Assembly: GCF_033568475.1 (NCBI RefSeq) | Contig: NC_133123.1 | Location: 157,309,753-157,373,752, forward strand | Reading direction: 5' to 3' | From: Henckelia pumila | Taxonomy: Eukaryota; Streptophyta; Magnoliopsida; Lamiales; Gesneriaceae | Length of the DNA: 64,000 nucleotides | Shown: one piece after another, positions 12,309 through 23,803 of the stretch | Position numbering within the stretch: the stretch's first letter is position 1 | Layout: every line of letters begins with the position of its first letter | Made by a program: the position numbers and the translations under genes | The notes under the pieces: generated by a model | Database searches by the model: none | What the model saw: only the letters and a program-made list of their open reading frames with translations | What the model was told of the DNA's origin: nothing

Positions 12309-12654
12309 CGTATCGCTAATATAGTTCAAATCAATTCATCATTCATGTATGATCTTTAAAAACTTTGTACTTGACAGATTTGAGTAAGAGGGAAAAAAAG
12401 ATCACAAGTAGTGGCTGTATTAGGTTATAAAAAACATGGTGACCATACGAACTTCAACTTCCGTAGCTATCAACCAAATTTTAATTATTTCGAACCTTTT
12501 TTAAATTAGTAGTTTGTCCAGAATGATTCTTTGGAATTAATTAGGACATGCATATGGAAAATCCATCGTTGGTCCCAAAGTTTGAAGTCTTGTTCAAATT
12601 GACTTGTAAATATTGTTTCACACTTCGGTTTCTTTCCAAGAAAAAAGATTTTAT
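12309..12654. other. Intergenic
   Basis: No feature recognised. Confidence 0.5.
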
Positions 12655-12674
12655 CTATATATATATATATATAT

Positions 12675-12840
12675 TTTCCGCTGCCCAACCAATGATGCCC
12701 AACTCGTCCCCGACAACTAAAACTCGATACCGTGTTTTAGTTATGCGAAAAATCAAAAACAAAAACAACTAAAACCCGGTACCGGGTTTTAATGGTCGGG
12801 GACGAGGTAAGAAAATATTGTTGGGCAGCTGAAATGTCCT

Positions 12841-12843
<3 letters not shown>
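12675..12843. mobile_element. Foldback MITE inside a (TA)n run, family A second copy
   Basis: Same family as 9496-9658. It contains CTGCCCAACCAATGATGCCC and CGTCCCCGACAACTAAAAC at the left and GGTCGGGGACGAGG plus TTGTTGGGCAGCTGAAAT at the right, with AACCCGGTACCGGGTT at 12772-12787. It lies between (TA)n tracts at about 12655-12674 and 12846-12878. Confidence 0.7.
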
Positions 12844-12881
<38 letters not shown>

Positions 12882-12882
<1 letters not shown>

Positions 12883-13022
12883 TTTGCTATCCTGCCCACT
12901 CACCGTGCCCACCTAATGTGCTCACCATGAGGTGACACTCAACTATTGGATGTGATGAATTGTGCGTCCAATAGTTGAGTGCCACCTCATGGTGGGCACG
13001 ATGGGTGTGCAGGATAGCAAAA
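12882..13022. mobile_element. Foldback MITE inside a (TA)n run, family B
   Basis: The inverted arms start TTTTGCTATCCTGC on both strands, share CGTGCCCACC, CACTCAACTATTGGA and CCTCATGG words, and are about 58 bp long with a few mismatches and one 13-nt extra stretch on the left. The element is flanked by (TA)n on the left (12846-12878) and on the right (about 13026-13048). A partial relative (GGTGAGCAACCACCGTGAGC) follows at about 13061. Confidence 0.75.
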
Positions 13023-13106
13023 CTCATATATATATATATATATATATAAAGAAATGATATGGTGAGCAACCACCGTGAGCACCCATGTGCGCGCGTGAGA
13101 CAGATT

Positions 13107-13617
13107 TAGGATTGTTCATCGGTTAATTCTTTTTCGGTATTTTATTTTGGTTTTCGATTTTAAAAATATATAATCCGATATCCAAATCGTTTTCTTCCAA
13201 TCCGGTTCGGTTATTCGATTAATTCGATTTTGATACAATTATTTTATTAATAATATAAATATATTTTAAAATATAAAATGTTATCTTTTTACATGATTTT
13301 ATTTGTAAAACCTCTAAATTCAAAATCTAAATGACTTAAATAAACAATAATCAATTTAAAAATTATTATAAATGATCCTCATTCATTAAATATCATCTCA
13401 ATAAATATATAATATAAATTAAATTATTAAGTTAATGAAATTTCGGTTTTTTCGATTGGTTCGATTTTGACATATATATAATCCAAAACCAAACCAAATA
13501 AATTTCGCCTTTAACATTTATATCCAAATTTCAAAATCTGGTTTTCGGTTCGGTGTTTGATTTTTTCGGTTTGGATTTACGATTTTTTCGGTTTTATCCG
13601 AAATTTGAACATCCATA
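13107..13617. mobile_element. hAT-type non-autonomous element
   Basis: Ends TAGGATTGTTCATCGG and (reverse complement of the right end) TATGGATGTTCAAATTTCGG. The flanking 8-mers GACAGATT (13099-13106) and GACGGATC (13618-13625) match at 6 of 8 positions. The interior is rich in TTCGGTTCGGTTT-like repeats and carries no coding sequence. Confidence 0.6.
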
Positions 13618-13745
13618 GACGGATCAACTCGACTCATTTTTATAATAAAAAAAATAATATTTTTGACATAAAATTTAATATTTTTTATGAGTCAGGTCAA
13701 ATAAAAGTTATATCTCATAAAATTGACTCGTGAGAACATTTTAAC
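13618..13745. repeat. Dispersed GAGAC-type repeat, further copy
   Basis: The segment reads ACGGATCAACTCGACTCA and later GAGTCAGGTCAAATAAA, ending ATTGACTCGTGAGAAC. It aligns in order with the 3505-3660 copy but has lost the outer GAGACGGTC end. Confidence 0.4.
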
Positions 13746-15231
13746 TTTTATCTTTTAATACATATAGTAACTTAAATCTATATGTTCCGAGCTTTTCCCC
13801 GGACATTATATCTACGTTAGAAATTCCTACTTGATATAATTATATTGTAGCCTTGCCATTTCATAATATTTTCTGAATATAGTCGAACTATTCTTGTTAC
13901 ATCATATGGCACAACAATAAAAAAAACGTATTCGTGCAACCATATAATTTAATTTTATAAATAACGAACTCGAACAATTACATAATAGAAATCAATTCTT
14001 ATTTTCATATATAGCTTGGACAATTGTAACATCGAACTCTTTCTACTGTATCAAACTTAAAATTATATAACAGTTCAAACAACACATTTTGATTATTATA
14101 ACCTACAGGATAACAATATCGATTGTTACATACAACATATATAAACGAGTGATATCACTGTCGTTTCGTCGTACAACTATAGTGTATACCTTAAAGTAGG
14201 ACATATGGAAAAAAGTTGTTGATAATAACTTCAAGTCACAAAACTACGCTATCCCTCAAGTTCGAAGTGGATAATTTTATTTTATTTTTACGGATACTAT
14301 CCCAATGATATAATTAAGAGTGAAGATTTATCAATATTTATCAATATTTGCGACCCCACATGTATTGATAAATCTCAACCTTTGAATTTGGGTTGAGACA
14401 GTGTCTGTACTATACGTGTAGGATCTCATTTACCATCTGAAGCATAAGAGCCTCACAATGTAATAGTATTTCTTATATGCTTGTACTCAGAAGAATAGTT
14501 GTTCATACTTGTTCCATACTTCCATAGCTTGGTAATTACTTGCACACTATATGTCATATGATACCCTTTTTTCACACATTTAATTCCAAAATATTACTAC
14601 TCAGGTCAGATTCTATGCTACACCAACCACCAAGTGCGGTCACACCAAACGAGCAGTGAATGCTACACCGGGTGTATCACACCCTGTGGATGACAGAATC
14701 ATCCGGCCATTACTCGGCATGCTTCACTTACACAAGAGGTGCACATCGACTTGCACCTTGAGGCAAGGCCCAAGGTGCAGGAGCGTTTTCGTGTGCTTCG
14801 AGCCTTTGATAACAATGGTTATAACAAGAAAATTTACTGGTAAGATAAATACATCAGCTGAGAAGAAGATTGAAATGAGACCTTGTAAAGTACAACACAA
14901 AGAACAAATTAAGTCATTGCTTGCAGGGAAATGGTATTCGTTATATGAGAGTACTGAAAACTTTCTAAAACAAAATTGCAGACATAACCACAAACCAGAA
15001 TGCTGATGATGTATCCTGGACTAAAACATACGGTCGGAATACAATACACATTTTCAGGTTTCGGTTGAAATTTATTGCAAACCCGAATTTGTTCGAAATG
15101 ATTTATCATCAAACAAAATTTTGGATAAAATATAAACAAGGGTTAACCCCAAGACTTTGAGTATGAATCTGTAATATAACATTCAATGTTCTTAATTCAC
15201 AGAACTATCTGCCACTCGATATGAATATTTC
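13746..15231. other. Intergenic and probable 3' flank of the hydrolase gene
   Basis: No recognisable gene. A 116-codon plus-strand frame at 14656-15006 has no family resemblance. The part nearest 15231 probably includes the 3' UTR of the minus-strand hydrolase gene. Confidence 0.5.
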
Positions 15232-17528
15232 TTAAGCTTTATATTCAAAGGTCTCGATTAAAAACCTGTATAGCTCTTCTGCGACAGCTGTAGGATACTC
15301 TTCTTGAGGAAGGAGAGCACCAGGCACTTCAACAAATTTGCTTACTCCTTTTGCACCCCTAAGAGCTTCCATTTCGGCTTTTGACCTCTTTGGTGCGCGT
15401 GATGTGGACATAACTAGCACAGGCAGCTTTCCTTCTAGGCCCGCAAATAGTTCGATGAACTCCTCCCTGGAATTTACTGGATCAAGCAACCCAGTCAAGA
15501 AAGCAGCAGGCACATACCGAGCACCTTTCCGTTTCGTCAGCTCATATCTGCTCTCAATAATACTAGGTGTCACATTTTCAGGATCTGCATATACATGGGA
15601 CTTGTACTGAGATTGAATTGCCTTCTCATTACTCACAAGCACATTGTACATCATCCAACCCACAGCAGGAGCCCTTAAGGTCCCTCTAAGAAGCCCATAC
15701 CTGCAAATTTGCAAGGTAGAGCGGAAGACACGGTTATTTAAATACCATAAAAGATGTGAAGTATCAACCAACAGATAAATGCATCCTACGATTTTTTTTT
15801 CCAAGATATGACTTGATTAAAGATCACACGTAAACTTTAAATCTCATAGGGAACATTTTGAATATGTCGTTGACTGATGAAAAACTTGATGCTTAACCAT
15901 AAACAAAAAGAAGATGAGTGGCTTGACCATGCTTCAGAAAAAGAGATCTTTTCATAACTTCGATAATTTGCGAAGAATGTTGAGGGTAACACCTACCTAG
16001 TCTCCATACTTGAATCTTTACCAAACACAATAGGAAGGGGGCCAGCCCAGGTGGGAGCAACAGCAGCAATGGCCTTTGGCTTTAAGGTACCGTTTCTTGT
16101 TGCACGCACTGCTATAGTCGCAGCATGCCCTCCTCCAAAGACCACATAATCATTATCTGAGAGATGCAATAACATATTAAAAAGGTAACAATTTATATAA
16201 TGCAGTTTGGGAAAGTAACCAGACATAAAAAGACATTACTTTTGCATGATCAAATGTGTAAATAGTTATGTATACAATCAATATTGAGGATAAGTTCTAA
16301 AATCAATAACGAGCAAATGAACACAAAGTCTACATGTTAATGAACCAAATAAGAACAAAGAGGAATCTCAGGACAATTTAGAGTTGGAGAAATGAACTGG
16401 ATAACAAGTTCAGTCATATGTCCTAAAGTTTCATTAAAAATGATATTCTCTCGATATCTTGACACGCTTAAAACAAAATTGGAAAGAAAAATCAGTTCCC
16501 AAGTTAACTGAATTAATGCAATGAGTATACGCAACAAACTAAATGCACAAGAATCTGTAAATGAATAAGCAGAGCCCAACACATGCCTGCTAGAGCCAAA
16601 AGAATAATTCGACTGCTACCGACCCCCCAACAACAGTTACAGCAAACATTTAGTTCCTAAAGAGAGCTCCTCTTTGGTCAGAAAATTACTGAAGGACAAC
16701 AAATACATAAAATATCCCTTCAAAATTTTGTATAAGCTACAGATAAGATGAAACCTATATTCACGGCAGAGGGCTAACCATCATCACAAAGTGTTAAACA
16801 AATATTCTTTAGTGGTCATGAACAAAGAAATACCAAGTTACTAACCTGATCACCTTAATTGATCTACATAATTTTCCGAAAACAACCAAAATAAAACAAA
16901 TGCAAATGTGTGATTTTAATCCAAGATAAATAACCGATAACTAAACCAGGCACCCGACTTCTTGCGCACACAAAACCAACAAATATAAACGAAAAATCTA
17001 CTTCAAGATACAATTTTCCACACCTGCCACAGAGCTGGCAATGGGGCAATCAGGGGAACTAATAAAATCCACCAGAAATCTCTCCATAACGTCAGCATTG
17101 TAGTCGAGTTTCGGCCTGTCCGAGTACCCCAGACCAGGCCAGTCCACAATGGTCGCACTCAAGCCAATCCCACCATTCTTCTTCACAACTTCTTCAGCAA
17201 CAAGCCTCCACTCCTCCACGGTGCTGACGTCAGAGATCGTGGGAACCATCAGAATGTTCTTGCAAGGCCCATTATTGCCCTCCTTCTCGAACTTCTCGAA
17301 GTGGATATTCACTGAATTGCCCTGATACTTCCACTTCCAGCTGCTGGCGCTGCAATTCAAGGGCCCTGCAGGCATGGAGGGGGCATAATTGTCGAGTGAA
17401 GTTGAGGCTCTGATGGTAAAGCTGACGGCTTTGGAAGTGCAAATGGGTGGAGAACATAAGGGCTGGTGGGTTTTGAAGAGACGAGTGGCGCATGATGATG
17501 GGATATGAATAACTGCAGATGGAGCCAT
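15232..17528 (-). CDS. Chloroplast-targeted alpha/beta-hydrolase-fold protein (possibly non-catalytic)
   Basis: Three exons join in frame: 17528-17024, 16156-15997 and 15700-15232, with GT..AG introns, giving 377 residues. Residues 1-43 are Ser/Thr/Pro-rich with few acidic residues and end in SFTIRAS, a typical chloroplast transit peptide. The fold markers follow in order: a first strand (ILMVPTISDVST), the DWPGLGYSDRP strand-loop (about residue 135), the nucleophile-elbow position VVFGGGHAATIAVRA (about 175), and the C-terminal strand LPVLVMSTSRAPKRS with EVPGALLPQEEYP. Plant family members of this layout act as lipases, esterases or carotenoid-ester enzymes. Here the elbow is G-G-G-H-A, not G-x-S-x-G, and Leu stands where the catalytic His would precede LPQEE. 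Activity is therefore doubtful and no substrate can be named. The start is the first ATG ahead of the transit peptide. Confidence 0.85.
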
Positions 17529-18198
17529 TAATCGAGGAACGAATCAATCGGAATTGTGAAATCGAGGGTCTCACAAATTAGGGTTCAAGAAATGATTTTG
17601 GGGGCCAGGAATTAGTTGCAGCTAAATCAGTTGACTAACAGCTGGTCAGAGATATTTTTTCAATCTGATATTTGTGGTTGTACATTAGAATATGTCAAAT
17701 TCTTCAATTCAACTTTTTTTTTTCTTTTTTCAATTCAACTATTCTTCATATCAACATTCAAACATTGGAACTTCTTGTTTGAAAAATTATCATTAAAAAG
17801 AACAATTTTACGTTCAATGATACAAGTAACTTTAATTGTAAAATTGTAATTTTAGTCTTAGATGACATTTTTTTTTATTTTTTGTTTAAGTCCTACAATT
17901 TTTTAAAAGTTTGGTCTTAATCAAACAACTTAGATTTTTTTAAAAATAAAAATAAAAATTGATCATTTCATCGAAAGTCACTAAATCTCGAATATTACTT
18001 GTTTGGCTTTGATGTACTCTTATAATGTAAGCTTATATTACACATATTAAAATATATTTGATCAAAATAAAACGAAACGACAAGTTTTTTTTCCCAGATT
18101 TGTGAATATTGAGTGTCGTTTTTTTTTTTCATTTATTTTTGCATAAGAAATTTAATTTGTGCAATATATGGTTTATTCTTGCCAAATGATCCATATAA

Positions 18199-18915
18199 GT
18201 AGGGCTGATCAAATTTTTTTAATAACTGCCCGAACCAACCGTACCACACCGCACCGTTTTTTTTTTTTTTACATTTTTTTAAATAAATAACTGTAGTTTT
18301 TTTTAAAAAAAATATAAACCGCACGGTGCGGTTATCTTTTTCTTTTTTTACCAAATCCTCTCGTACCGCACCGCATTGCTTATATAGTTGTTTTAAATAA
18401 TATTATTAATGACATCTTAATATATATTATATTTTTTATTTCTATTTGCACTCCGTCACTTTTTCTCACAACATTCTTTCGATATTTTTCTTTTTTATTT
18501 CTTAGCACAACAAATATTCTTTGAATTGTTTTATGATCATGACTGAAAACGAAACATAAAAGATCATATTTATCTTTTTTAACTTTATTTTGATGTTTTA
18601 TTTTTTATGTTATATATTTTATCTAATTATGTTTTTTACTATTTGTGGTTATATTATCTTTAAATATGTTATTTATTATTTTTTTTTATATTATTGTTTT
18701 AAATAATTTGAGAACTTTTTTTTTTTCATTCTACTTATCATTTAAAAATTGCAAATCAATCGCAATTGCTTAAAATCGCTCAAAACCGCAAAACCAATTT
18801 TATATTCAAAATCACAATAATAAAAATAAAGTATAACCAAACCGCAAAGGGCAATTCAGTTTAATTTTTTTTTAAAAAAACCAAAAAATCGCACCGTGAT
18901 CACCTCGACGTATAG
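18199..18915. mobile_element. Possible second hAT-like insertion in the MULE
   Basis: The left end TAGGGCTGATCAAATTTT and the right end (reverse complement) TACGTCGAGGTGATCACGG are weak inverted repeats. Both termini are followed inward by CCGCACCG / CGGTGCG words, typical of a plant hAT MITE family. No convincing 8-bp duplication was found, so the borders are tentative. Confidence 0.35.
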
Positions 18916-18933
18916 AAAAGTATCGGTGCCAAA

Positions 18934-19625
18934 TAGGGGTGGCAAATTTCATATAAATCCCGACCCGTCCCGATTTCCAACCCGATCCTGTCCCAAAATT
19001 TTTTCGACCCGAAATTTTCCCGACTCGATTAATTTAGGGATCGGGATCAGGATAGGCTACTCTTCCCGACGGGATTCCCGACCCGACCCGAATATAATTT
19101 TTTTTTAATAATGTTTTTTAATTAAAAAAATAATTTTTTAAAAATTTTATATTTTAATATTTTTTATAATTATATACCATGTAATTTTTTTTATATTTAT
19201 CTTTTTTAATATTAACATTGAGTTATAAATTTTTATTTTGTTTTTTTTTATTATTATGAATAATTATATGTTTTTTTATTAATTAAGTAGTTGTTTTAGT
19301 TTATTTATAATGTACTAAAAAAAAGTTTTAGTTTTTTAATTGTTATATATAAATAAATTTTAATTTATTTGTAATGTATTAAAAAATTGTTTGATTTTTT
19401 TCATAATTTTTTTTAAAAAATATTTTCATAGAATTTTTTTTAAAAAAATAATTCGGGATTACCCTCTCCCAATCCGACGGGATCCCGAATGTTCGGGATC
19501 CCGAAACATTCGGGTCCCGACACTTCTCGGGTGTGGGATCGGGATAAAAAAATATCTCAATTCCTATCGGGACGGAAATCGGGTAAGGGGGTTACGGGAC
19601 GGGTCCCAACCCGATTCCACCCCTA
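18934..19625. mobile_element. hAT-type non-autonomous element nested in the MULE
   Basis: A 692-bp element with ends TAGGGGTGGCAAATTTC and (reverse complement) TAGGGGTGGAATCGGG. It is flanked by perfect 8-bp duplications GTGCCAAA at 18926-18933 and 19626-19633. Subterminal GGGATCGGG / CCCGACCCG words occur many times. It has no coding capacity. The intact duplication implies a younger age than the surrounding MULE. Confidence 0.9.
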
Positions 19626-19798
19626 GTGCCAAATAAGTAATACTCGATTGATTTAGTGACTTTCGATGAAAACAAAAACAAAAACAAAAAAAAAATCCAA
19701 GTTACTGGACTAAGATCAAACTTTGAAAAGTTATAGGACTAAAACAAAATACTTGCCAACTTGCATAACTACAAAATGTCAATTTTTCCTAACTTTAA

Positions 19799-20131
19799 TT
19801 CAGCGTTTTTGTATAACGAGCATGATACGAAGCAATTGATATTGAAGTTTGATAACCATGAATCATGTAGCATATTTTGAACTTTTTTTTGTCATATTCA
19901 TGCTTATCTGATGTTTTTGTCCCGAGTTGTGCGTTTAAATCATCATATGTTTATTGTTTGTAGTTTTGAAAGCTTGAAATATTGAAGAAAACAAAATCAA
20001 ACATTGTAGTGCGACTTGTAATTGACGGAAAGCAAGGAAACTTACAAGGAAAAAAAAGACTCCAAAAAAAGTCAATACGTTGAATGCACGGACCCTATAT
20101 GAGGTCTGAACCATGGTCCGTGTATCGTCCT
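19799..20131. other. Intergenic flank of the Copia element
   Basis: No gene seen. The last five bases, GTCCT, are one side of the Sirevirus target-site duplication. Confidence 0.6.
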
Positions 20132-20958
20132 TGAAAAAAACGGTGTGCGTGATTGGTTATGTAAAATAGGCAGTGTTGTTCTTTGTATTGTAACACCACA
20201 GACAACACAGTGCAGCGAAATTTAAAGCGTAAATAAAACACAAGTAAATAATTTTGCACGAGTATAAAAACTCGTGCGGGTGCCTTAGGGCTAAATATTA
20301 CTAGTAAATGTAAGATCAATCTTACAAAGCAATCCTAGTAATTTTACGAAAAGTCATTAAATCCTAAATTTTTCAACAAGTTGAAAAATCAAACTTGCAT
20401 CCTAAAATACAACAGAGTATAAAAGAAATTGGATGCAACTCCCGTAGCCTAAATTGAAGAGACAGAAAAAATCTTCAACAACACAGTTCCCACAGTGTTG
20501 TCTCTGATGTCTTCAACACGAATGACAACACGGAGACATGCAACAATGATGGTTGCAAACCTTGCTTCAAAGTTCTTCAAATTCTTCAACAGAATTCTTC
20601 AGAGTATGCGCAGAGAATTGTACGTCTGAAGCTTGCGTTCATCTTGTGCGTGAAATCCCCTTTTATAGATTAGCATTCAAATCTTGAAGATTTTCTTAGA
20701 TAGAGTCCTACAAGAATAAACAACTATCTTTTAGTAGGAAATAAACTCTATCAAATCTTGCAAATCAAATCTTGATAATATCGAATTATATTATATCAAA
20801 TAATCACCTTATCAAAACATGATTTAAAAAATATATCTTTAACATAATCGATATATATATAGGATATTTACCATATATTTTATCTTGTCTAGAAAACAAA
20901 ATCTTATAATATCCAATTAATTAAGAGCCGAAAATATCAAGGAATAAAATTCTTTTCA
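20132..20958 (-). repeat. Sirevirus 3' LTR
   Basis: 827 bp, matching 36993-37824 throughout at about 96%. On the plus strand it begins TGAAAAAAACGG and ends TCTTTTCA, so the sense strand has TG..CA ends. It contains two copies of the dyad motif (20171 and 20491). Confidence 0.95.
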
Positions 20959-20981
20959 ATATCCCCTTTTTGCTTTCTGGA
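20959..20981 (-). promoter_or_regulatory. Sirevirus polypurine tract
   Basis: Immediately inside the 3' LTR the sense strand reads AAAAAGGGGATAT, a purine-rich plus-strand primer site of the usual type and place. Confidence 0.75.
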
Positions 20982-21278
20982 CAAAACATTGCACAAGTAT
21001 GAAATAATCATAAACTCCCCCTGAGTTTAAAAATCTTCTCCCCCTGAATTTTAAAGTCTCCCCCTGAAGTGTTGTCCCTCGTGTCGTAACACGGTGGATA
21101 ACATGGACAATAACACATGTGATTCTTTAATTCATATATCAGAGCATAATTGGAGTAGAAGATGTTAGTCTAGTTAAAGCATGTAAGAGCACTTAAAGCA
21201 CATAACTAGAACAAACAAAAACAATTATATTGAAATCGGAATGAAGCAAATAAAGCAAAGATGAGAGAAGAAGCAAAT

Positions 21279-22214
21279 CTAAATTTGATCACTATCAGAT
21301 CCATCTTGATCAGAGGCTTCATCCTCATCATCTTTAGTCCCAGATGGACCAGCTTCATCTTGTGCACTATTATCTCCCCCTGTTTGGTCAAAAATGTCAA
21401 GTTGTCTCCGACAATCAGCCAAGATCATGTTGTAGAACGCAATATCTTCCCGTGCTTGCGCAATTTTCTCTTCAGCACGAGTCATCAGCAGCTGAATAGT
21501 GGCAGTGGTGAATTCCAGGGTACTAGGAGTAGGCACTGTTTCTTCAGTGTTGTCACCCGTGTTGGTAACACCGGGTGCAACACCAGCAGCTTCAGCAATA
21601 GGAGTAGGAGTAGCAGTCCAGGAAAAATCTAGAACTCGATTTCCCTTGAGAAGTCCAGCTGCTAACTTCAAAATCTCAGGTTGATCAGTGAGATCTTCTG
21701 TAATATTACGGATGAAAGCCTGAGATTCCAAAATATCGTAGATCAAGGATGGGAATGGCAGCTTTGTTGATTTGAGTCCTCCATCAGCAAACTGGAGCAC
21801 TGTCTTAATTACCATCTTCCCAAAATTGAAGGAACTCCCAGTCCCAATGGCATACAAAATGACCGCCTGTGGTCTTGTGATAACTGTTGAGTTGGATGAA
21901 GGAGTCCAATTCCTCACAGCTATCTTATGCAACACAGAATAAAAAGAGGTGAGCTTAGCTGCAGAAAAATGGTCAGAGAATTGTTTGACCATACCACCAG
22001 TGAGAACAGTAATCACTTCATTGATCTCTGGAGGATTGCCTTCATCAATGTCTGGGGTGGAATAGAGAGAGTTGATCACGGCTGGAGTGAACTCGAACAG
22101 CCGACCCCGTAGATACACCAAGCCATATTTTGCAGATTCTGGATCTTCAATGCTAGCAGTCAGGTTGGCATAGAATTCCAGAATCACCCTCTTACAATAG
22201 GGTATCACGGCAAC
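21279..22214 (-). pseudogene. Sirevirus env-like ORF, distal part
   Basis: A long minus-strand frame reaches the border of the inserted gypsy element. It encodes a globular stretch (YGLVYLRGRLFEFTPAVINS and on) followed by an acidic tail rich in Asp, Glu and Ser. Proteins of this kind form the third ORF of Sireviruses, called env-like from position and not from shown function. The ORF is cut by the gypsy insertion. Treated as a fossil part. Confidence 0.65.
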
Positions 22215-23683
22215 TGTAGTGACCCTGCATGGAATCACCTACTAACTGGCAACTAATAGCATGCATTAAACTTAATACAGCAAAATACTTAACAGAGTAA
22301 AAACGTGCGGAAACATAATTCATAATTTACATTTCAGCTTAGTAAATAATCCAGGCTTAATACTGTAGTGATACAACCAAATCGAAAACTTAAACAGTAA
22401 ACATTATACAGCTATATCAAATCCTGCTGTATAATAAAATCCTCAAGGCTCCTGCTCCCTAGTCCTGCCTTGAACTACCAGCTCCGTCCATCCTGCGACC
22501 TGCCCCATGAAATAGGGTGTCCAAGATAACAACTAGGACGTGAGCGCTAATGCCCAGTACATAGACATGAGTAAACATATGTATATAATGCATGCAACAT
22601 GATGTCTGGTACAGGGTCATCTGAAAAGTCATGCTCAGAACCGGCGCCACATGAGTGCTGCCACCGCACGGATCAACCTTTGGGTGCAACCACACTCGTC
22701 TAGTACACCAGAGTAGACAGACATAAATGCCCCCGCCGTCGCGGTACTCTCAGTGACAGACTATCGAGTATAGATCTGAGCGGCTCTATAATCAGGTATA
22801 TCAAGGTATAGGCTCAACGTGTATATGCACATGACATATGAGTATAGAAAGCGATAAATCATACATCATGCCATATAATAATGCCAAATAAATGCAACAT
22901 ATAAACATGCATACTTGCTGGCAATCTCAGTCAATATGTACGTACCTCTAGGCTAGTTCAAGTAAAGTAGGATCCTAGGTTCCAAGCCTATATTCAAAAG
23001 TTCACCGTATCACTACATAAATTCTATAAGCCTTAACTAAGCTAATAAGTACTCCTAAAACTTAAATAGATTCCTGGACCATACCTTCGTCCATAGTTAG
23101 CCCTTTGAAGTCGCTAGTTCCGGATGACTATAACCACACCTTGGTTATTCCAGAACCTCTATTATAACCGATAGGGCCCTCAAGTGTATATCTCACACTA
23201 TATAACTGAAGAAAGAAACTCGGGAATTCATATTTCAAAATGAAATCGAACGAGACCTATTTATAGGCAAAATTCCCGGCCAGGATCGGAACTTCCGATT
23301 TCAGGATCGGAGCTTCCGATCCAGCTCATTGCGTGCATGCAAGACACGCCAGGATCGGAACTTCCGATCGGGCGATCGGAGCTTCCAATCTGCTCTACGT
23401 TCAACACTTATCAAAACTCGCGGCTGAGTCATCGGGCAAAGCTGGCAGCCGGAGATCGGAACTTCCGTTCCTGGATCGGAGCTTCCGATCTCGGTGCTTC
23501 CGATGAGCTTCCGAAGTGGCTAGGATCGGAACTTTCGATCTGGGTTCGGAGCTTCCGATCCGGCCCAAAGTCAAAAACCCATATTCTCTTCCGAAGTCCA
23601 ATAACACTCCGAAATTGATTAATTACCAACCCTTAATCATGTTTAACATATTATTATCTTAAAATGAAATCTGGGTTACTACA
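22215..23683 (-). repeat. Gypsy 3' LTR
   Basis: 1,469 bp, same length as 28376-29844. It contains an array of GGATCGGAACTTCCGATC-like palindromes at 23283-23561. Confidence 0.95.
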
Positions 23684-23702
23684 TTCTCCCCACCTTTAGA
23701 TA
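23684..23702 (-). promoter_or_regulatory. Gypsy polypurine tract
   Basis: The sense strand reads AAAGGTGGGGAGAA directly before the 3' LTR, the expected plus-strand primer. Confidence 0.8.
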
Positions 23703-23803
23703 TTTTGTCCGCAAAATAACATCTAAAGACAAATCAAGATAACAATATGAAGCATCAAACCATGTTTTATTGCAACAACTGTAATTACATCTTACATGGT
23801 AAA

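Larger units (their letters stand above)
17836..19789. mobile_element. Non-autonomous Mutator-like element carrying nested hAT insertions
   Basis: Long inverted arms (17836 to about 18007 and 19628-19789) share TCATCGAAAGTCACTAAATC, ATTACTTGTTTGGC versus ATTACTTATTTGGC, and GTTTGGTCTTA-type words. Both outer ends abut TAACTTTAA (17827-17835 and 19790-19798), a 9-bp target duplication as expected for Mutator. The present length of 1,954 bp includes at least one later insertion (18934-19625). No transposase is visible. Confidence 0.75.

Noticed and set aside
9474-13048. CRISPR-like or satellite array from the repeated TA tracts
   Set aside because: The repeats are simple dinucleotides with foldback MITEs between them; no regular unit-spacer pattern exists.
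14656-15006. 116-codon ORF downstream of the hydrolase gene
   Set aside because: No recognisable domain and an opposite-strand overlap of similar size; more likely 3' flank.
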